Shown: one piece after another, positions 1 through 8,768 of the stretch
Position numbering within the stretch: position 1 is the first letter of the stretch
How the letters are laid out: the number at the start of each line of letters is the position of its first letter
Assembly (NCBI GenBank): GCA_015061955.1
Contig: SUVO01000001.1
Span: forward strand, 111,070-175,069
DNA length: 64,000 bases
Direction: 5' to 3'
From: Verrucomicrobiaceae bacterium
GTDB lineage: Bacteria; Verrucomicrobiota; Verrucomicrobiia; Opitutales; Intestinicryptomonadaceae
Notes under the pieces: generated by a model
The model's input: only the letters and a program-made list of their open reading frames with translations
Told to the model about the DNA's origin: nothing
Database searches by the model: none
Position numbers and translations under genes: made by a program

Positions 1-1
1 T

Positions 2-697
2 CGCTATTTCCCAGAGCCAGACTTAATGCCTGTTAAAATTTCAAAAGAGTTGCTTGATTCTATTAAGGCTAACCTCATTGAAATGCCTTTCGATAGACAA
101 CGTAGATATATGAGCGATTATTCGTTGCCATACTCGGTTACATCGGTTATGTGTCATGATAGACAGTTGTGCGAGTACTTTGAAAAATCGTTGAAGGCTT
201 ACGATAAAAATCCAAAAGCAACTGCAAATATGCTTGTAAACGATTTGTTGCGTGAGCTTTCGGCATCATCTGACGAAGAAACTCAAGATGATTTAGTAAG
301 CTCGTTTGATGCAGATGCTGAAAAACCTGTTGAAAACAAACGCAGATTAGATGATTCGTGCTTGCTCACTCCTGAAAATCTTGCAGGTTTGGTAAAGATT
401 ATCGATGATGGCGCTATCTCAAAACAAATTGCAAAAGAAGTTTTTGTTGAAATGTTCAATACTGGTAAAACAGCTGAAGCAATTGTTGAAGAAAAGGGCT
501 TGAAGCAAAATAGCGATTCTAACGAGCTTGAAGCATTCTGTCAGGCAGCAATAGATGCAAATCCAAAAGCTGTTGGTGAATATAAAGCTGGAAACGAAAA
601 GGCTATCAATGCACTTATTGGTCCAGTTATGAAAGCTTCAAAAGGTAAGGCAAACCCGGGAATGTTGTTGGGTATACTCAAGAAACTCATAAAGTAA
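2..697 (+). CDS. gatB: Asp-tRNA(Asn)/Glu-tRNA(Gln) amidotransferase subunit B, 3' part (partial)
   Basis: The reading frame is open from base 2 (RYFPEPDLMPVKIS), so the gene begins outside the window and the ATG at 26 is internal. RYFPEPDL is the characteristic GatB segment at the end of the catalytic cradle. The rest is the helical tail and the YqeY-like C-terminal domain that binds tRNA, ending in the typical pattern of a conserved NPG followed by a short amphipathic helix (KANPGMLLGILKKLIK). GatB belongs to the cytosolic GatCAB complex, which transamidates misacylated Glu-tRNA(Gln) and/or Asp-tRNA(Asn). The next gene starts one base after the stop, so the two are probably cotranscribed. 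gatA and gatC are not in the window. Confidence 0.93.
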   Translation, partial: RYFPEPDLMPVKISKELLDSIKANLIEMPFDRQRRYMSDYSLPYSVTSVMCHDRQLCEYFEKSLKAYDKNPKATANMLVNDLLRELSASSDEETQDDLVSSFDADAEKPVENKRRLDDSCLLTPENLAGLVKIIDDGAISKQIAKEVFVEMFNTGKTAEAIVEEKGLKQNSDSNELEAFCQAAIDANPKAVGEYKAGNEKAINALIGPVMKASKGKANPGMLLGILKKLIK

Positions 698-698
698 T

Positions 699-1952
699 AT
701 GACAGTTGCAATCATTGTTGTTTTAGTGGCTTGTGTGTTAAAAACATGCACAGAAGTTGTACTTGATATGCTCAATTTGAGCTGTGTAAAAAAACATTCT
801 AACGAAGTTCCTGAAGCATTCAAAAGCTTTATGGATTTTCAAACTTATCAGAAAAGTGGTCAATATACTCAAGCAAAAACAAAATTTACGGTACTTGAAA
901 ATATTTTTTCTTTGGTATTGTTGATGGCGTTGCTTGTTAGTGGTTCTTTGAGTGCTTGTTATGGCGCGTTTGTTGATATGTTTGGAGGTGGATTTTTTGC
1001 ACAGGCTTTTGCTGTTGTAGCAGTGGTTATGTTGATTTCTGTACCACTGTTGCCATTCGATTATTATGCGCAGTTTGTAATAGAGCAAAAGTTCGGTTTC
1101 AACAAAAGTTCTGTTGGTTTGTGGATTACAGACAAAATAAAAGGAATTTTTGTTTGTATCATATTGTGCGTGCCTATTTTGGCTTTGATACTTTGGTTTG
1201 CACAAACATTCTCGAACACTTGGTGGATATGGGGGTTTATAGCAGTTGCAATATTTCAAGTTGTAATGATTATAGTTTACCCAATGTTTATTATTCCATT
1301 ATTTAACAAGCTTGAAGATTTGCCAGATGGCGAGTTGAAAACAGCTCTTTTCGATTTGGCAAATAGGGGTAAATTCTTTGCCCGAAAAATACAGGTAATT
1401 GATGGTAGTAAACGAAGCTCGCACTCAAATGCTTATTTTACAGGTTTTGGAAAATTTCGTAGAATAGTGTTGTTCGATACTCTCATAGAACAGTTGGAAC
1501 AAGCCGAACTTGAAGCAGTACTTGCTCATGAAATTGGTCATTATCGCAAAGGACATATAATAAAAATGATAATAACATCGTTTGCTATGACTTTTGTAAT
1601 GTTTGCATTTATGGGGTATATAGCAAATTGCGATTGGTTTTATCAGCAATTTGGTTTCGATAAATCTTTAGGATTGGGTAGTGTAATTTTGATGTATGTT
1701 CTCTTTGGTGGTTCGTTTACTTTCTGGATTGCTCCAATTACAAATTATTTCTCGCGTAAAAACGAATACGAAGCCGATGCTTTTGCGTCGGAACTTTGCA
1801 ATGGTGGACAATCATTGATTTCTGCATTGAAAAAACTTCATAAGAAAAACCTTGGAAATTTAACTCCACATCCACTTTATAGTGCTTGTAATTATTCGCA
1901 TCCAACACTTGCAGAGCGTATGGAAGCGTTAGAAAAAATAAATGAAAAGTAA
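699..1952 (+). CDS. Ste24-type M48 membrane metalloprotease
   Basis: This 417-residue integral membrane protein has several hydrophobic segments (roughly residues 1-20, 65-90, 100-125, 145-170, 175-200 and 290-345). The zinc-protease signature HEIGH is within AHEIGHYRKGH at about residue 276, and the third zinc ligand is the Glu of NEYEADAFA at about residue 355. This layout is that of the CAAX prenyl protease 1/Ste24 branch of M48, rather than the shorter HtpX. Bacterial members are thought to act in membrane protein turnover; no prenylated substrate is implied here. The gene starts one base after gatB and its end overlaps the next gene by 11 bases, which suggests one transcription unit. No SD is visible. 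Confidence 0.9.
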   Translation: MTVAIIVVLVACVLKTCTEVVLDMLNLSCVKKHSNEVPEAFKSFMDFQTYQKSGQYTQAKTKFTVLENIFSLVLLMALLVSGSLSACYGAFVDMFGGGFFAQAFAVVAVVMLISVPLLPFDYYAQFVIEQKFGFNKSSVGLWITDKIKGIFVCIILCVPILALILWFAQTFSNTWWIWGFIAVAIFQVVMIIVYPMFIIPLFNKLEDLPDGELKTALFDLANRGKFFARKIQVIDGSKRSSHSNAYFTGFGKFRRIVLFDTLIEQLEQAELEAVLAHEIGHYRKGHIIKMIITSFAMTFVMFAFMGYIANCDWFYQQFGFDKSLGLGSVILMYVLFGGSFTFWIAPITNYFSRKNEYEADAFASELCNGGQSLISALKKLHKKNLGNLTPHPLYSACNYSHPTLAERMEALEKINEK

Positions 1953-2730
1953 AAAAGAAACATCGTCTAAAGAAGTGTTGCTCGAAAAAGTTGTATCGTT
2001 TCTCGATAAGCTTTCGTGTAAAAATGATGTAGCTGATTTCCCTGGTTCGTATAACGGGTTGCAGTTTCAAAACTCAGGAAAAGTTAGCCGTGTAGCAATG
2101 GCTGTAGACGGAGGAATTGCCGAAATCGAATCGGCAGTGTCGTTGGGTGCCGACTTGTTGATTGTTCATCACGGTATGCTTTGGAATGCTCCAATTCCAT
2201 TTGTAGATAATAATTATAGAAAAATCAAGACTCTTATCGATAACGATATTGCAGTTTATTCAATGCATTTACCATTAGATGCTCATGATAAAATTGGCAA
2301 TAACGTTTTGTTGGCACAAGCTTTAGATTTAAAAATAAAAGGACGTTGTTTCGAGCATGAAGGTAAGAATATTGGCGTTTTAGTAGAGTTGCCTAAAGGC
2401 GATATACAAGAACTTGAGCGTCGTTTAGAAAATTTGTTTCCGCATACTTATAAAGCTATTCGTTATGGTACTGAAAAACCAAAGAATATTGCAATTTGTT
2501 CTGGGTCGTGTGGCGATGTTGTTCCGTTGTTGAAGTCTATGGGTATTGATACATTGATATGTGGCGAGTTGCGTCAGAAACATTTTACAATGGCTCAGGA
2601 AATGGGTTTAAATCTGTATCCATGTGGACACTACGCAACGGAGCGTTATGGAGTTATGGCATTGGGTGAAGCCGTTGCTGAAAAATTCAACTTGCCTTGC
2701 AATTTTATAGAAATGCCAAATCCTTTGTAA
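1942..2730 (+). CDS. Nif3-like dinuclear metal-centre protein (YbgI/YqfO family)
   Basis: The 262-residue product has the Nif3 metal-binding motifs: LLIVHHGMLW (His-His) at about residue 73, SMHLPLDAH at about 107, and the C-terminal GHYATE at about 230 with its downstream Glu. These residues usually bind two metal ions in a toroidal hexamer. The family is widespread and has been linked to GTP cyclohydrolase-like or stress functions, but its true reaction is not established. The length matches the short bacterial form without the inserted PII-like domain. It overlaps the end of the M48 protease gene, so translation is probably coupled. An A-tract and a GCTTTAT element follow the stop and may belong to the aroQ promoter. 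Confidence 0.88.
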   Translation: MKSKKETSSKEVLLEKVVSFLDKLSCKNDVADFPGSYNGLQFQNSGKVSRVAMAVDGGIAEIESAVSLGADLLIVHHGMLWNAPIPFVDNNYRKIKTLIDNDIAVYSMHLPLDAHDKIGNNVLLAQALDLKIKGRCFEHEGKNIGVLVELPKGDIQELERRLENLFPHTYKAIRYGTEKPKNIAICSGSCGDVVPLLKSMGIDTLICGELRQKHFTMAQEMGLNLYPCGHYATERYGVMALGEAVAEKFNLPCNFIEMPNPL

Positions 2731-2786
2731 AAAAAGCTTTATATTTTGAAAAAAAAATAAAATAATGGCTCATAAATAAAGTGCTT

Positions 2787-3218
2787 ATGAAAAAGATTGC
2801 TGTAATAAACGGAGTAAATTTAAATAGGCTCGGTAAACGTGAGCCAGAAATATATGGTAGCCAAACTTTGCAAGATTTAACAGAAATGTTAGATGCTACT
2901 GCAAAAACTTTGGGCGTTGAGCTTATACATTTTCAGTCGAATCACGAAGGCGAGATTATCGACAAAATACAAGAACTTTCCGATAGTGGAGTAAAGCTTG
3001 GTATAATAAATCCAGCAGCGTTTACACATCAATCGGTGGCCTTGCGTGATTGCATTGCTGGTTGCGAAATTAAGTTTGTTGAAGTACATATTTCAAACAT
3101 TTATAAGCGTGAACAGTTTCGTCATAATTCACTTACAGCTCCTGCATGCGAGGGTGTAATATCTGGTTTGGGATTCGATGGATATGTTGCAGCGTTGAAT
3201 TATTTGGCTCGTTTATAA
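2787..3218 (+). CDS. aroQ: type II 3-dehydroquinate dehydratase
   Basis: This enzyme converts 3-dehydroquinate to 3-dehydroshikimate in the shikimate pathway, in the cytosol. The product (143 residues from ATG 2787) shows the type II pattern: NGVNLNRLGKREPEIYG with the catalytic Tyr and Arg, QSNHEGEIID, the INPAAFTHQSVALRD loop, the catalytic His in VEVHISNIYKRE, and a GVISGLGFDGY tail. A GTG at 2781 in the same frame would add two residues; ATG 2787 gives the usual MKKIAVING start. The first motif has Val where Pro is common (NGPNLN) and Arg where Leu is common. It stands alone, with no other aro genes nearby. Confidence 0.95.
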   Translation: MKKIAVINGVNLNRLGKREPEIYGSQTLQDLTEMLDATAKTLGVELIHFQSNHEGEIIDKIQELSDSGVKLGIINPAAFTHQSVALRDCIAGCEIKFVEVHISNIYKREQFRHNSLTAPACEGVISGLGFDGYVAALNYLARL

Positions 3219-3282
3219 AATAGTTTATATAAGTGTAAATTCAGTTATTGGCATTTTATGTCAAATAGCATTTTTGTTGTAA

Positions 3283-5355
3283 ATGGATTTAAATATTGAT
3301 TACGAAAACGAACTCAATGCAGATCAGTTGGGGGCAGTTATGGCTCCACCCGACAGACCTGCTTTGGTGCTTGCTGGCGCAGGATCGGGTAAGACACGCA
3401 CTTTAACTTATAGAGTAGCGTGGCTCATTTCTGAATGCGAAATATCACCACGCGAGATTTTACTTCTTACATTTACAAATAAAGCTGCCGCCGAAATGCT
3501 CGAGCGTATTTACAAACTTACAGAAGTTCGAGCAAGCGAGTTTTGGGGAGGAACGTTTCACTCAATAGGTTGTAAGTTCTTACGCATTCATGCTGAAAAA
3601 ATTGGTCTTGAACAAAATTTTACAATTCTCGATGCTGAAGATGCTGTAAAACTTTTGAAAGATACAGCCGAAAAAGTAAAGCCTAAGTTCTTTTCATCGA
3701 AGACAAATCCTAAAGCTAATTTGTTGTTTGAAATTATTAGTTTTGCTCGCAATACGCAGGCTTCAATTTCAGATACAATGATGAATCATTTTTCGTGGAT
3801 AGAAACTCCAGTTTCGCAAATTGAAGAAATTGCTCAAGCTTACACCAAAGAAAAACGTCAGTCTAATAGTTGCGATTTTGATGATATGCTTGAACTTTGG
3901 TACGAGCTGTTGGTTTCAAATCCAGATGTTCTCGATTATTACAGAAGACGTTTTAAAAATATTCTGGTCGATGAATATCAAGATACAAACAAATTGCAAT
4001 CGGCTATATTAGATTTGATTGCAGACAGAGGTCAGATTAGTGCAGTTGGCGATGATGCACAGTGTATCTACTCGTGGAGAGGTGCTGAAATTGATAATAT
4101 TTTAACATTCAAAGAGCGCTTTCCTGCGGCAAATATCTATAAGATTGAACGCAATTACAGAAGCTCGGCACACATCTTAGAGTTTGCTAATCAGATTTTA
4201 AATCAGATGCCAACAAACGATGATTATCGTAAAATACTTGTGCCTGCTAAACAAGGCGAACATAAGCCTGTTGTTTTAAGTGCGTTAGATGGAGCATCGC
4301 AAGGTAGAGTTGTTTCGGAACTAATTCGTGAAGTTGCAGAAGGTGGCGTTTACGATTATTCAGATATAGCAGTGTTGTATCGTTCACATTTTCAAGCTAT
4401 GGATCTTCAATTGCAAATGCAGTATAAAAATATTCCATTTGTGATAACAAGTGGCTTAAAATTCTTTGAACAAGCCCATATAAAAGATGTAATTGCTCAA
4501 ATTAAATTTGCTTCAAATCCAAAAGATTTTATAAGCTTTAGCAGATTTGTGCGATTTTTGGAAAAAATCGGTGATAAAACAGCAAGGAAAATATACGATA
4601 CTGCAGTTGCTTTATCCGAAAAACATAAAATATCGGTGTTTGAAGCTTTGTGTGATAAATCGGTTATAGCAAAAGTTCCTGCTATATCACGCGAGAGTTT
4701 CGAAGCTATGGCTAAGTCGATGTTATCGATATCAAAAAGCGTTGCATTTTTAGCTGAATGTAAGACAGAAAACAAAACAACATCAACAAAAGCACAGCCA
4801 CAACAATTAAGTCTCTTTGGCGATATATCTGAAACGTATTCAGAAAATCCACAACAGCCTGTCGAAGAAAAAATGCCCGAAGAAATTGTAGAAGAAGTAT
4901 GCTCGGGGTGGTATAAAAACGCTATGATGTGTACTTACGAAGATTATCTTGAGCGTTCTAAAGACTTCGATGCCTTAATGGAGTATGCTTCTAAATATAG
5001 AGATTTTGAAGAGTTTTTAGCAAATGTAACTCTTGAAGTTGCCGAAAATAATCAGGAGGCAAACGAGAACGTTGGCAGAGTACGCCTAATGACTGTTCAT
5101 CAGGCAAAGGGTTTAGAGTTTCCAGTTGTTTTTGTAATTGGTGCAGCAGATGGTTTGTTTCCAACAAATCGCAGTATAGATGATGGCGATGTTGAAGAAG
5201 AACGTCGTTTGTTCTATGTTGCCTCTACACGAGCAATGGATTATTTAATAATTACATATCCTAAAGTTAGTATGGTAGCTGGCGAACTTCAAATGCGACC
5301 CAAAAGTAGATTTTTAGACGATATTCCTCCTTCTTTTTATTCAACACAAATATAA
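3283..5355 (+). CDS. UvrD/PcrA-type superfamily 1A DNA helicase with an internal beta-clamp motif
   Basis: The 690-residue product carries the SF1A helicase set: GAGSGKT Walker A at about residue 32, LLLTFTNKAA, the DEYQDTN Walker B at about 230, GDDAQCIYSWRGA, RNYRSS, MTVHQAKGLEF at about 603 and EERRLFYVASTRA near the end. It acts as a 3'-5' ATP-dependent DNA translocase in repair or replication restart. An unusual Gln/Glu-rich, probably disordered insert at about residues 490-545 contains QLSLF (residues 508-512, DNA 4804-4818). This matches the canonical sliding-clamp-binding pentapeptide. No nuclease domain is present. The GH43 gene starts six bases downstream. UvrD, PcrA and Rep cannot be separated by eye. 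Confidence 0.93.
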   Translation: MDLNIDYENELNADQLGAVMAPPDRPALVLAGAGSGKTRTLTYRVAWLISECEISPREILLLTFTNKAAAEMLERIYKLTEVRASEFWGGTFHSIGCKFLRIHAEKIGLEQNFTILDAEDAVKLLKDTAEKVKPKFFSSKTNPKANLLFEIISFARNTQASISDTMMNHFSWIETPVSQIEEIAQAYTKEKRQSNSCDFDDMLELWYELLVSNPDVLDYYRRRFKNILVDEYQDTNKLQSAILDLIADRGQISAVGDDAQCIYSWRGAEIDNILTFKERFPAANIYKIERNYRSSAHILEFANQILNQMPTNDDYRKILVPAKQGEHKPVVLSALDGASQGRVVSELIREVAEGGVYDYSDIAVLYRSHFQAMDLQLQMQYKNIPFVITSGLKFFEQAHIKDVIAQIKFASNPKDFISFSRFVRFLEKIGDKTARKIYDTAVALSEKHKISVFEALCDKSVIAKVPAISRESFEAMAKSMLSISKSVAFLAECKTENKTTSTKAQPQQLSLFGDISETYSENPQQPVEEKMPEEIVEEVCSGWYKNAMMCTYEDYLERSKDFDALMEYASKYRDFEEFLANVTLEVAENNQEANENVGRVRLMTVHQAKGLEFPVVFVIGAADGLFPTNRSIDDGDVEEERRLFYVASTRAMDYLIITYPKVSMVAGELQMRPKSRFLDDIPPSFYSTQI

Positions 5356-5361
5356 TTATAT

Positions 5362-6750
5362 ATGAAACTAAAACTAATTATTGCTTTAATTTTTACTTCT
5401 TGCGTAGGTTTGTTTTCAGCGCCCAAAGGATACACTGGAAACCCTATTTTAGCTGGTACGTATGCTGATCCAGCTATGGTTTGTTATGATGGTGTATATT
5501 ATATTTATTCTACATCAAATGGTTCTGCGTGTGTATGGTATTCTAAAGATTTTAAGAATTGGCGTGTTAAAAATTTGAGCTGGCCTACATCTACAAAACT
5601 GCGTAATCAGTGGGCGCCATGTATGCGTAAAATTGGCAAATATTTTTATTTGTTTTACTCGTTAGATAGTCAAATATACGTTGGGAAGTCTGATAGTCCA
5701 TTAGGACCTTTTAAAAATATAAAAGGACAGGTAAATGGTAAGGAAATTCCTTTCATAAAAAATAGAGAATTTTTCCCTAAAATTCATACTATTGACGCAG
5801 ATGTGTTTGTTGATGACGACAACAAAGCATATATTTATTGGGGCAGTGGTCTTGGCTTCAAAGACGGTGTGTGTGCGTTTGCTGAATTAAAAGCCGATGT
5901 TTCAGGCTTTAAGACAACGCCAAAAGAAATTACACCAAAAGGTTTCTTTGAAGGTTCGCATATGTTAAAGCGCAATGGAAAATACTATTTGATGTATTCC
6001 GATGGTATCTATTTTAACGATACTTATTGCGTTAAATATGCAGTTAGCGATAAGCCCGAAGGTCCATTTGTGTATGGGAAAAATAATCCAATTTTAGAAA
6101 CGCATTTCCCAACACGCACATACGGTCCAGGGCATCATTCAACTATAAAAATTGGCGAAAAGTATTACATTGTTTATCATAAAATGGAATATCCTCGAAT
6201 GTTTGAGGGGCGTTCAGGTTCTCGTCAAACATGTATTGATGAACTGCGTTTTGATGACGATGGAAATATCTTGAAAGTTATTCCAACTAAAACTGGCGTG
6301 GAACTCGATATATTAAAAAATGCAAAATCTGAAAATCAAATATTCCCAATTAAAATTGCTTCCTCAAAATCTTCAGGTAAAACGCCTAATTACTACAAAC
6401 CTGAATTTGCTTTTGATGATTCTTTCGATACCATTTGGGAACCTGATACTCGCCAAAAACATATTTGGATAGCAGGTGATTTTGGTGAAACTAAAGACAT
6501 TGTTGCCTTTGAACCAATATTTGCAGAGGTTAGGGAAAACGTAATATATAAAATCGAAACATCAAATGCCAATGTAGAAAATATTGCCGATGTAAAAGAT
6601 TGGCAGTTATATGGCGAATTTAAAAATGGCGATGTAAAAGAATGGCCACACAGAATACAAAAACCAGTAAAAGCTCGTTTTATACGTTTGAGTGTAATTA
6701 ACTTTAATTCGAGAGCTGGTATTTGGGAATTTAAAGTTTTTGCAAAGTAA
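5362..6750 (+). CDS. exported glycoside hydrolase family 43 enzyme with a C-terminal discoidin-like domain
   Basis: A signal peptide (residues 1 to about 20, hydrophobic, ending near LFSA) directs export. The five-bladed beta-propeller shows the GH43 triad in context: the Asp of AGTYADPAM (catalytic base), the Asp of IDADVFVDDD (pKa modulator) and the Glu of FFEGSHMLKR (general acid). Residues from about 330 to the end resemble an F5/8 type C (discoidin) carbohydrate-binding fold, ending in ARFIRLSV...GIWEFKVFA. Family members cleave arabinofuranosyl, xylosyl or galactosyl linkages, and the substrate cannot be read from sequence. It lies six bases after the helicase gene, with which it shares no function, and converges on the lyase gene across a two-way terminator. 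Confidence 0.88.
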   Translation: MKLKLIIALIFTSCVGLFSAPKGYTGNPILAGTYADPAMVCYDGVYYIYSTSNGSACVWYSKDFKNWRVKNLSWPTSTKLRNQWAPCMRKIGKYFYLFYSLDSQIYVGKSDSPLGPFKNIKGQVNGKEIPFIKNREFFPKIHTIDADVFVDDDNKAYIYWGSGLGFKDGVCAFAELKADVSGFKTTPKEITPKGFFEGSHMLKRNGKYYLMYSDGIYFNDTYCVKYAVSDKPEGPFVYGKNNPILETHFPTRTYGPGHHSTIKIGEKYYIVYHKMEYPRMFEGRSGSRQTCIDELRFDDDGNILKVIPTKTGVELDILKNAKSENQIFPIKIASSKSSGKTPNYYKPEFAFDDSFDTIWEPDTRQKHIWIAGDFGETKDIVAFEPIFAEVRENVIYKIETSNANVENIADVKDWQLYGEFKNGDVKEWPHRIQKPVKARFIRLSVINFNSRAGIWEFKVFAK

Positions 6751-6770
6751 GAAACTAAGTTATTGTTTCA

Positions 6771-6808
6771 CAAAAAAAAGGCAATTCAACGAATTGCCTT
6801 TTTTTTGT
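6771..6808. terminator. bidirectional intrinsic terminator
   Basis: A perfect 8-bp stem GGCAATTC/GAATTGCC (6780-6787 and 6791-6798) with an AAC loop is flanked by A8 on the left and T8 on the right. It can serve both converging genes, GH43 (+) and the lyase (-). Confidence 0.92.
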
Positions 6809-6823
6809 GATAATTTATAAATA

Positions 6824-8290
6824 TTAGAGCGAATCGCCAAAGTCTTCGCGGAATTTTGCCAAGAGCTTTTCTGGCCAATCTGAAACAGGACCTAAACCTC
6901 CGTCGAAGAAACGCAAGATTGGTGGTTCATCAACAAATTTCAAACCTCCAATTAGGTCTCTATTCTTGTACAACCATGTCATACGGTCATGTACATACTT
7001 AACTTGCGAAAGCGTGAATACTCTGCGTGGCATAGCCAAACGCAACAATTCAACATCTGCAAGAACATCGTTGCCGTTTTCATCGCGTACGCTCGAAATA
7101 GTACCACGTTCCATACCACGAACACCAGAAACAATATAGAAAGCTGCTGCCAATGCACCAGCAGGGTATTGTTCTTGTGGAATATGTGGCAAGAAGCCCA
7201 TTGCGTCAACGTGGCAACCCAAACCACCAGCTGGTGTTACTACTGGAATACCACTCTTTTGCAATTCCGAAACGAGATATTCGATAAACGATGGACTTTG
7301 CGAAATTACAGTGTCGTCGAGTGTTTCACGCAAACCAACTGCCATAGCTTCGATTTCACGAACCGAGATACCACCGTATGTGAAGAACCCTTCGTATACA
7401 GGAATAAGGTGCTTCATCTTCTTCAACAATTCTTCGTTATTTGTTGCAATACCACCACCACGCGATGATGAAACTTTACGTGCCGAGAAGTAAACAATAT
7501 CAGCTAATCCACACATTGTCTTGAGGATTGTTGCAATTGATGTGTTCTTAAATTCTTCTTCACGCTTCTTGATGAAATATGCGTTTTCACCAATCAAGCT
7601 AGCGTCGAGAACTATGAGCAAACCATGTTCGTCAGCAACTTTTCTTACTTCACGCATATTTGCAATAGAGAAAGGTTGACCACCAATGAGGTTTGTTGAT
7701 GCTTCCATTCTGATAAATGGAATTCTATCTGCACCATATTCAGCAACAACTTTTTCAAGCTTAGAAATATCGATATTTCCTTTAAAAGGATTGTCGCTTT
7801 GAATTTGTGTTGCGTTATCGTAAAGAATTTCAACAACTTTACCACCATTGAGTGTGATGTGCGCGTATGTTGTTGTAAAGTGGTAGTTCATTGGAACAAC
7901 CGAATTTTCTTTAACAAATGCTTTTGATAAAATGTTTTCGCAAGCACGACCTTGGTGTGCAGGAAGTACATATTTTTTACCAAATACTTCTTCTACTGCA
8001 TCTCTAAATTTATCGAAACTTTGTGAGCCTGCGTAAGCATCGTCAGCATAATTCATTGCAGCAACTTGGCGATCGCTCATAGCGTTTGTGCCAGAGTCGG
8101 TAAGCATATCGAGGAATACATCTCTTGTAGAAAGACGGAATGTATTGAAGCCTGCTTCTTTCATTGCTTCAAGACGACGTTCTATTGGTACAAGGTTCAA
8201 CTTCTGCACAACGCGTACCTTGTGAAGTTCAAGAGGAATGTTTTCGCCGCTTGCAAATTTAACAAACGGAGCTGGTGTTTCTTTGTTCAT
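6824..8290 (-). CDS. tyrosine phenol-lyase/tryptophanase family PLP beta-eliminating lyase
   Basis: This 488-residue PLP enzyme is homologous to TnaA and Tpl along its length (TDSGTNAMS, AHQGRACENI, GGQPFSIANMR, ENAYFIK, YGGISVREIEAMAVGL, MPRRVFT). Two residues that discriminate the families favour tyrosine phenol-lyase: Thr139 in FTTTYAH (Tpl Thr124, where tryptophanase has Asp) and Arg395 in MERG (Tpl Arg381). The cofactor Asp229, Asn200 and the Schiff-base Lys272 are present. However, the Arg after the cofactor Asp (Tpl Arg217, which contacts PLP O3') is Leu232, and the Lys preceding the Schiff-base Lys is Arg271. Expected products are pyruvate, ammonia and phenol or indole, but the substrate may have changed. 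No tnaB-like permease is adjacent. Confidence 0.85.
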   Translation of the reverse strand: MNKETPAPFVKFASGENIPLELHKVRVVQKLNLVPIERRLEAMKEAGFNTFRLSTRDVFLDMLTDSGTNAMSDRQVAAMNYADDAYAGSQSFDKFRDAVEEVFGKKYVLPAHQGRACENILSKAFVKENSVVPMNYHFTTTYAHITLNGGKVVEILYDNATQIQSDNPFKGNIDISKLEKVVAEYGADRIPFIRMEASTNLIGGQPFSIANMREVRKVADEHGLLIVLDASLIGENAYFIKKREEEFKNTSIATILKTMCGLADIVYFSARKVSSSRGGGIATNNEELLKKMKHLIPVYEGFFTYGGISVREIEAMAVGLRETLDDTVISQSPSFIEYLVSELQKSGIPVVTPAGGLGCHVDAMGFLPHIPQEQYPAGALAAAFYIVSGVRGMERGTISSVRDENGNDVLADVELLRLAMPRRVFTLSQVKYVHDRMTWLYKNRDLIGGLKFVDEPPILRFFDGGLGPVSDWPEKLLAKFREDFGDSL

Positions 8291-8420
8291 TTTTTTGTAT
8301 TTAAGATTTTGTTTTATGTATTTTCAAATATCAATAAATTATGATATTAAACAAGCATACTAACACACTCTTTTTTTTAGTCAAGAGAGTTTAAATACAA
8401 ATGTTATTATTATTGTAGAA

Positions 8421-8467
8421 TTTTTTTTAAAAAAAAGCTTGCATTGTATTTGTTATCCGACAACATA
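8421..8467 (+). promoter_or_regulatory. putative rpsR promoter with T8A8 upstream element
   Basis: T8 (8421-8428) and A8 (8429-8436) lead into GCTTGCAT, giving a -35 of TTGCAT at 8439-8444. An AT-rich -10 (AACATA/CATATA, about 8462-8469) lies 17-19 bases downstream. Nearly the same T8A9GCTTGCATT block precedes tRNA-Thr at 17482-17506. The predicted leader before rpsR is about 65 bases. Confidence 0.55.
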
Positions 8468-8539
8468 TATGTCTTAAATTTTGATAAAGAGTGTATATAC
8501 ACTTGTGCAAATCACTTTAAAAAACAAACAACATTAAAT

Positions 8540-8725
8540 ATGGCAGAAGAATCAAAAAAGAAAAATGTAATGGAATTGACATTCGCCGACGCTGAGTCGA
8601 TGAATCGCTATGTAACAGAAACTGGCAAAATCTTGCCTCGCAAGTTTACTGGTTTGTCTTCAAAGGAACAACGCCACATCAAGAAGACAATCAAGCATGC
8701 TCGCAATATGCTTCTTATGAAGTAA
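8540..8725 (+). CDS. rpsR: 30S ribosomal protein bS18
   Basis: This 61-residue basic protein matches the conserved core and C-terminus of bS18: a YVTETGKILPRKFTG segment followed by SSKEQRHIKKTIKHARNMLLM. bS18 binds 16S rRNA on the platform together with bS6. The frame continues upstream to 8444 without a stop, but ATG 8540 gives the expected short N-terminus (MAEESKKKN). No SD is visible before it. In many bacteria rpsR sits between rpsF and rplI; here it is a single gene with its own promoter-like element and terminator. The zinc-type Cys residues found in some S18 proteins are absent. Confidence 0.93.
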   Translation: MAEESKKKNVMELTFADAESMNRYVTETGKILPRKFTGLSSKEQRHIKKTIKHARNMLLMK

Positions 8726-8768
8726 TATTGGGTGTGTCATTACAAAAAAAATGACTTCTTTCCCTTTG

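Noticed and set aside
738..1259. Long minus-strand open frame opposite the Ste24-type gene
   Set aside because: The translation is a Cys/Asn/Lys-rich shadow with no motif. The plus strand has a full M48 protease.
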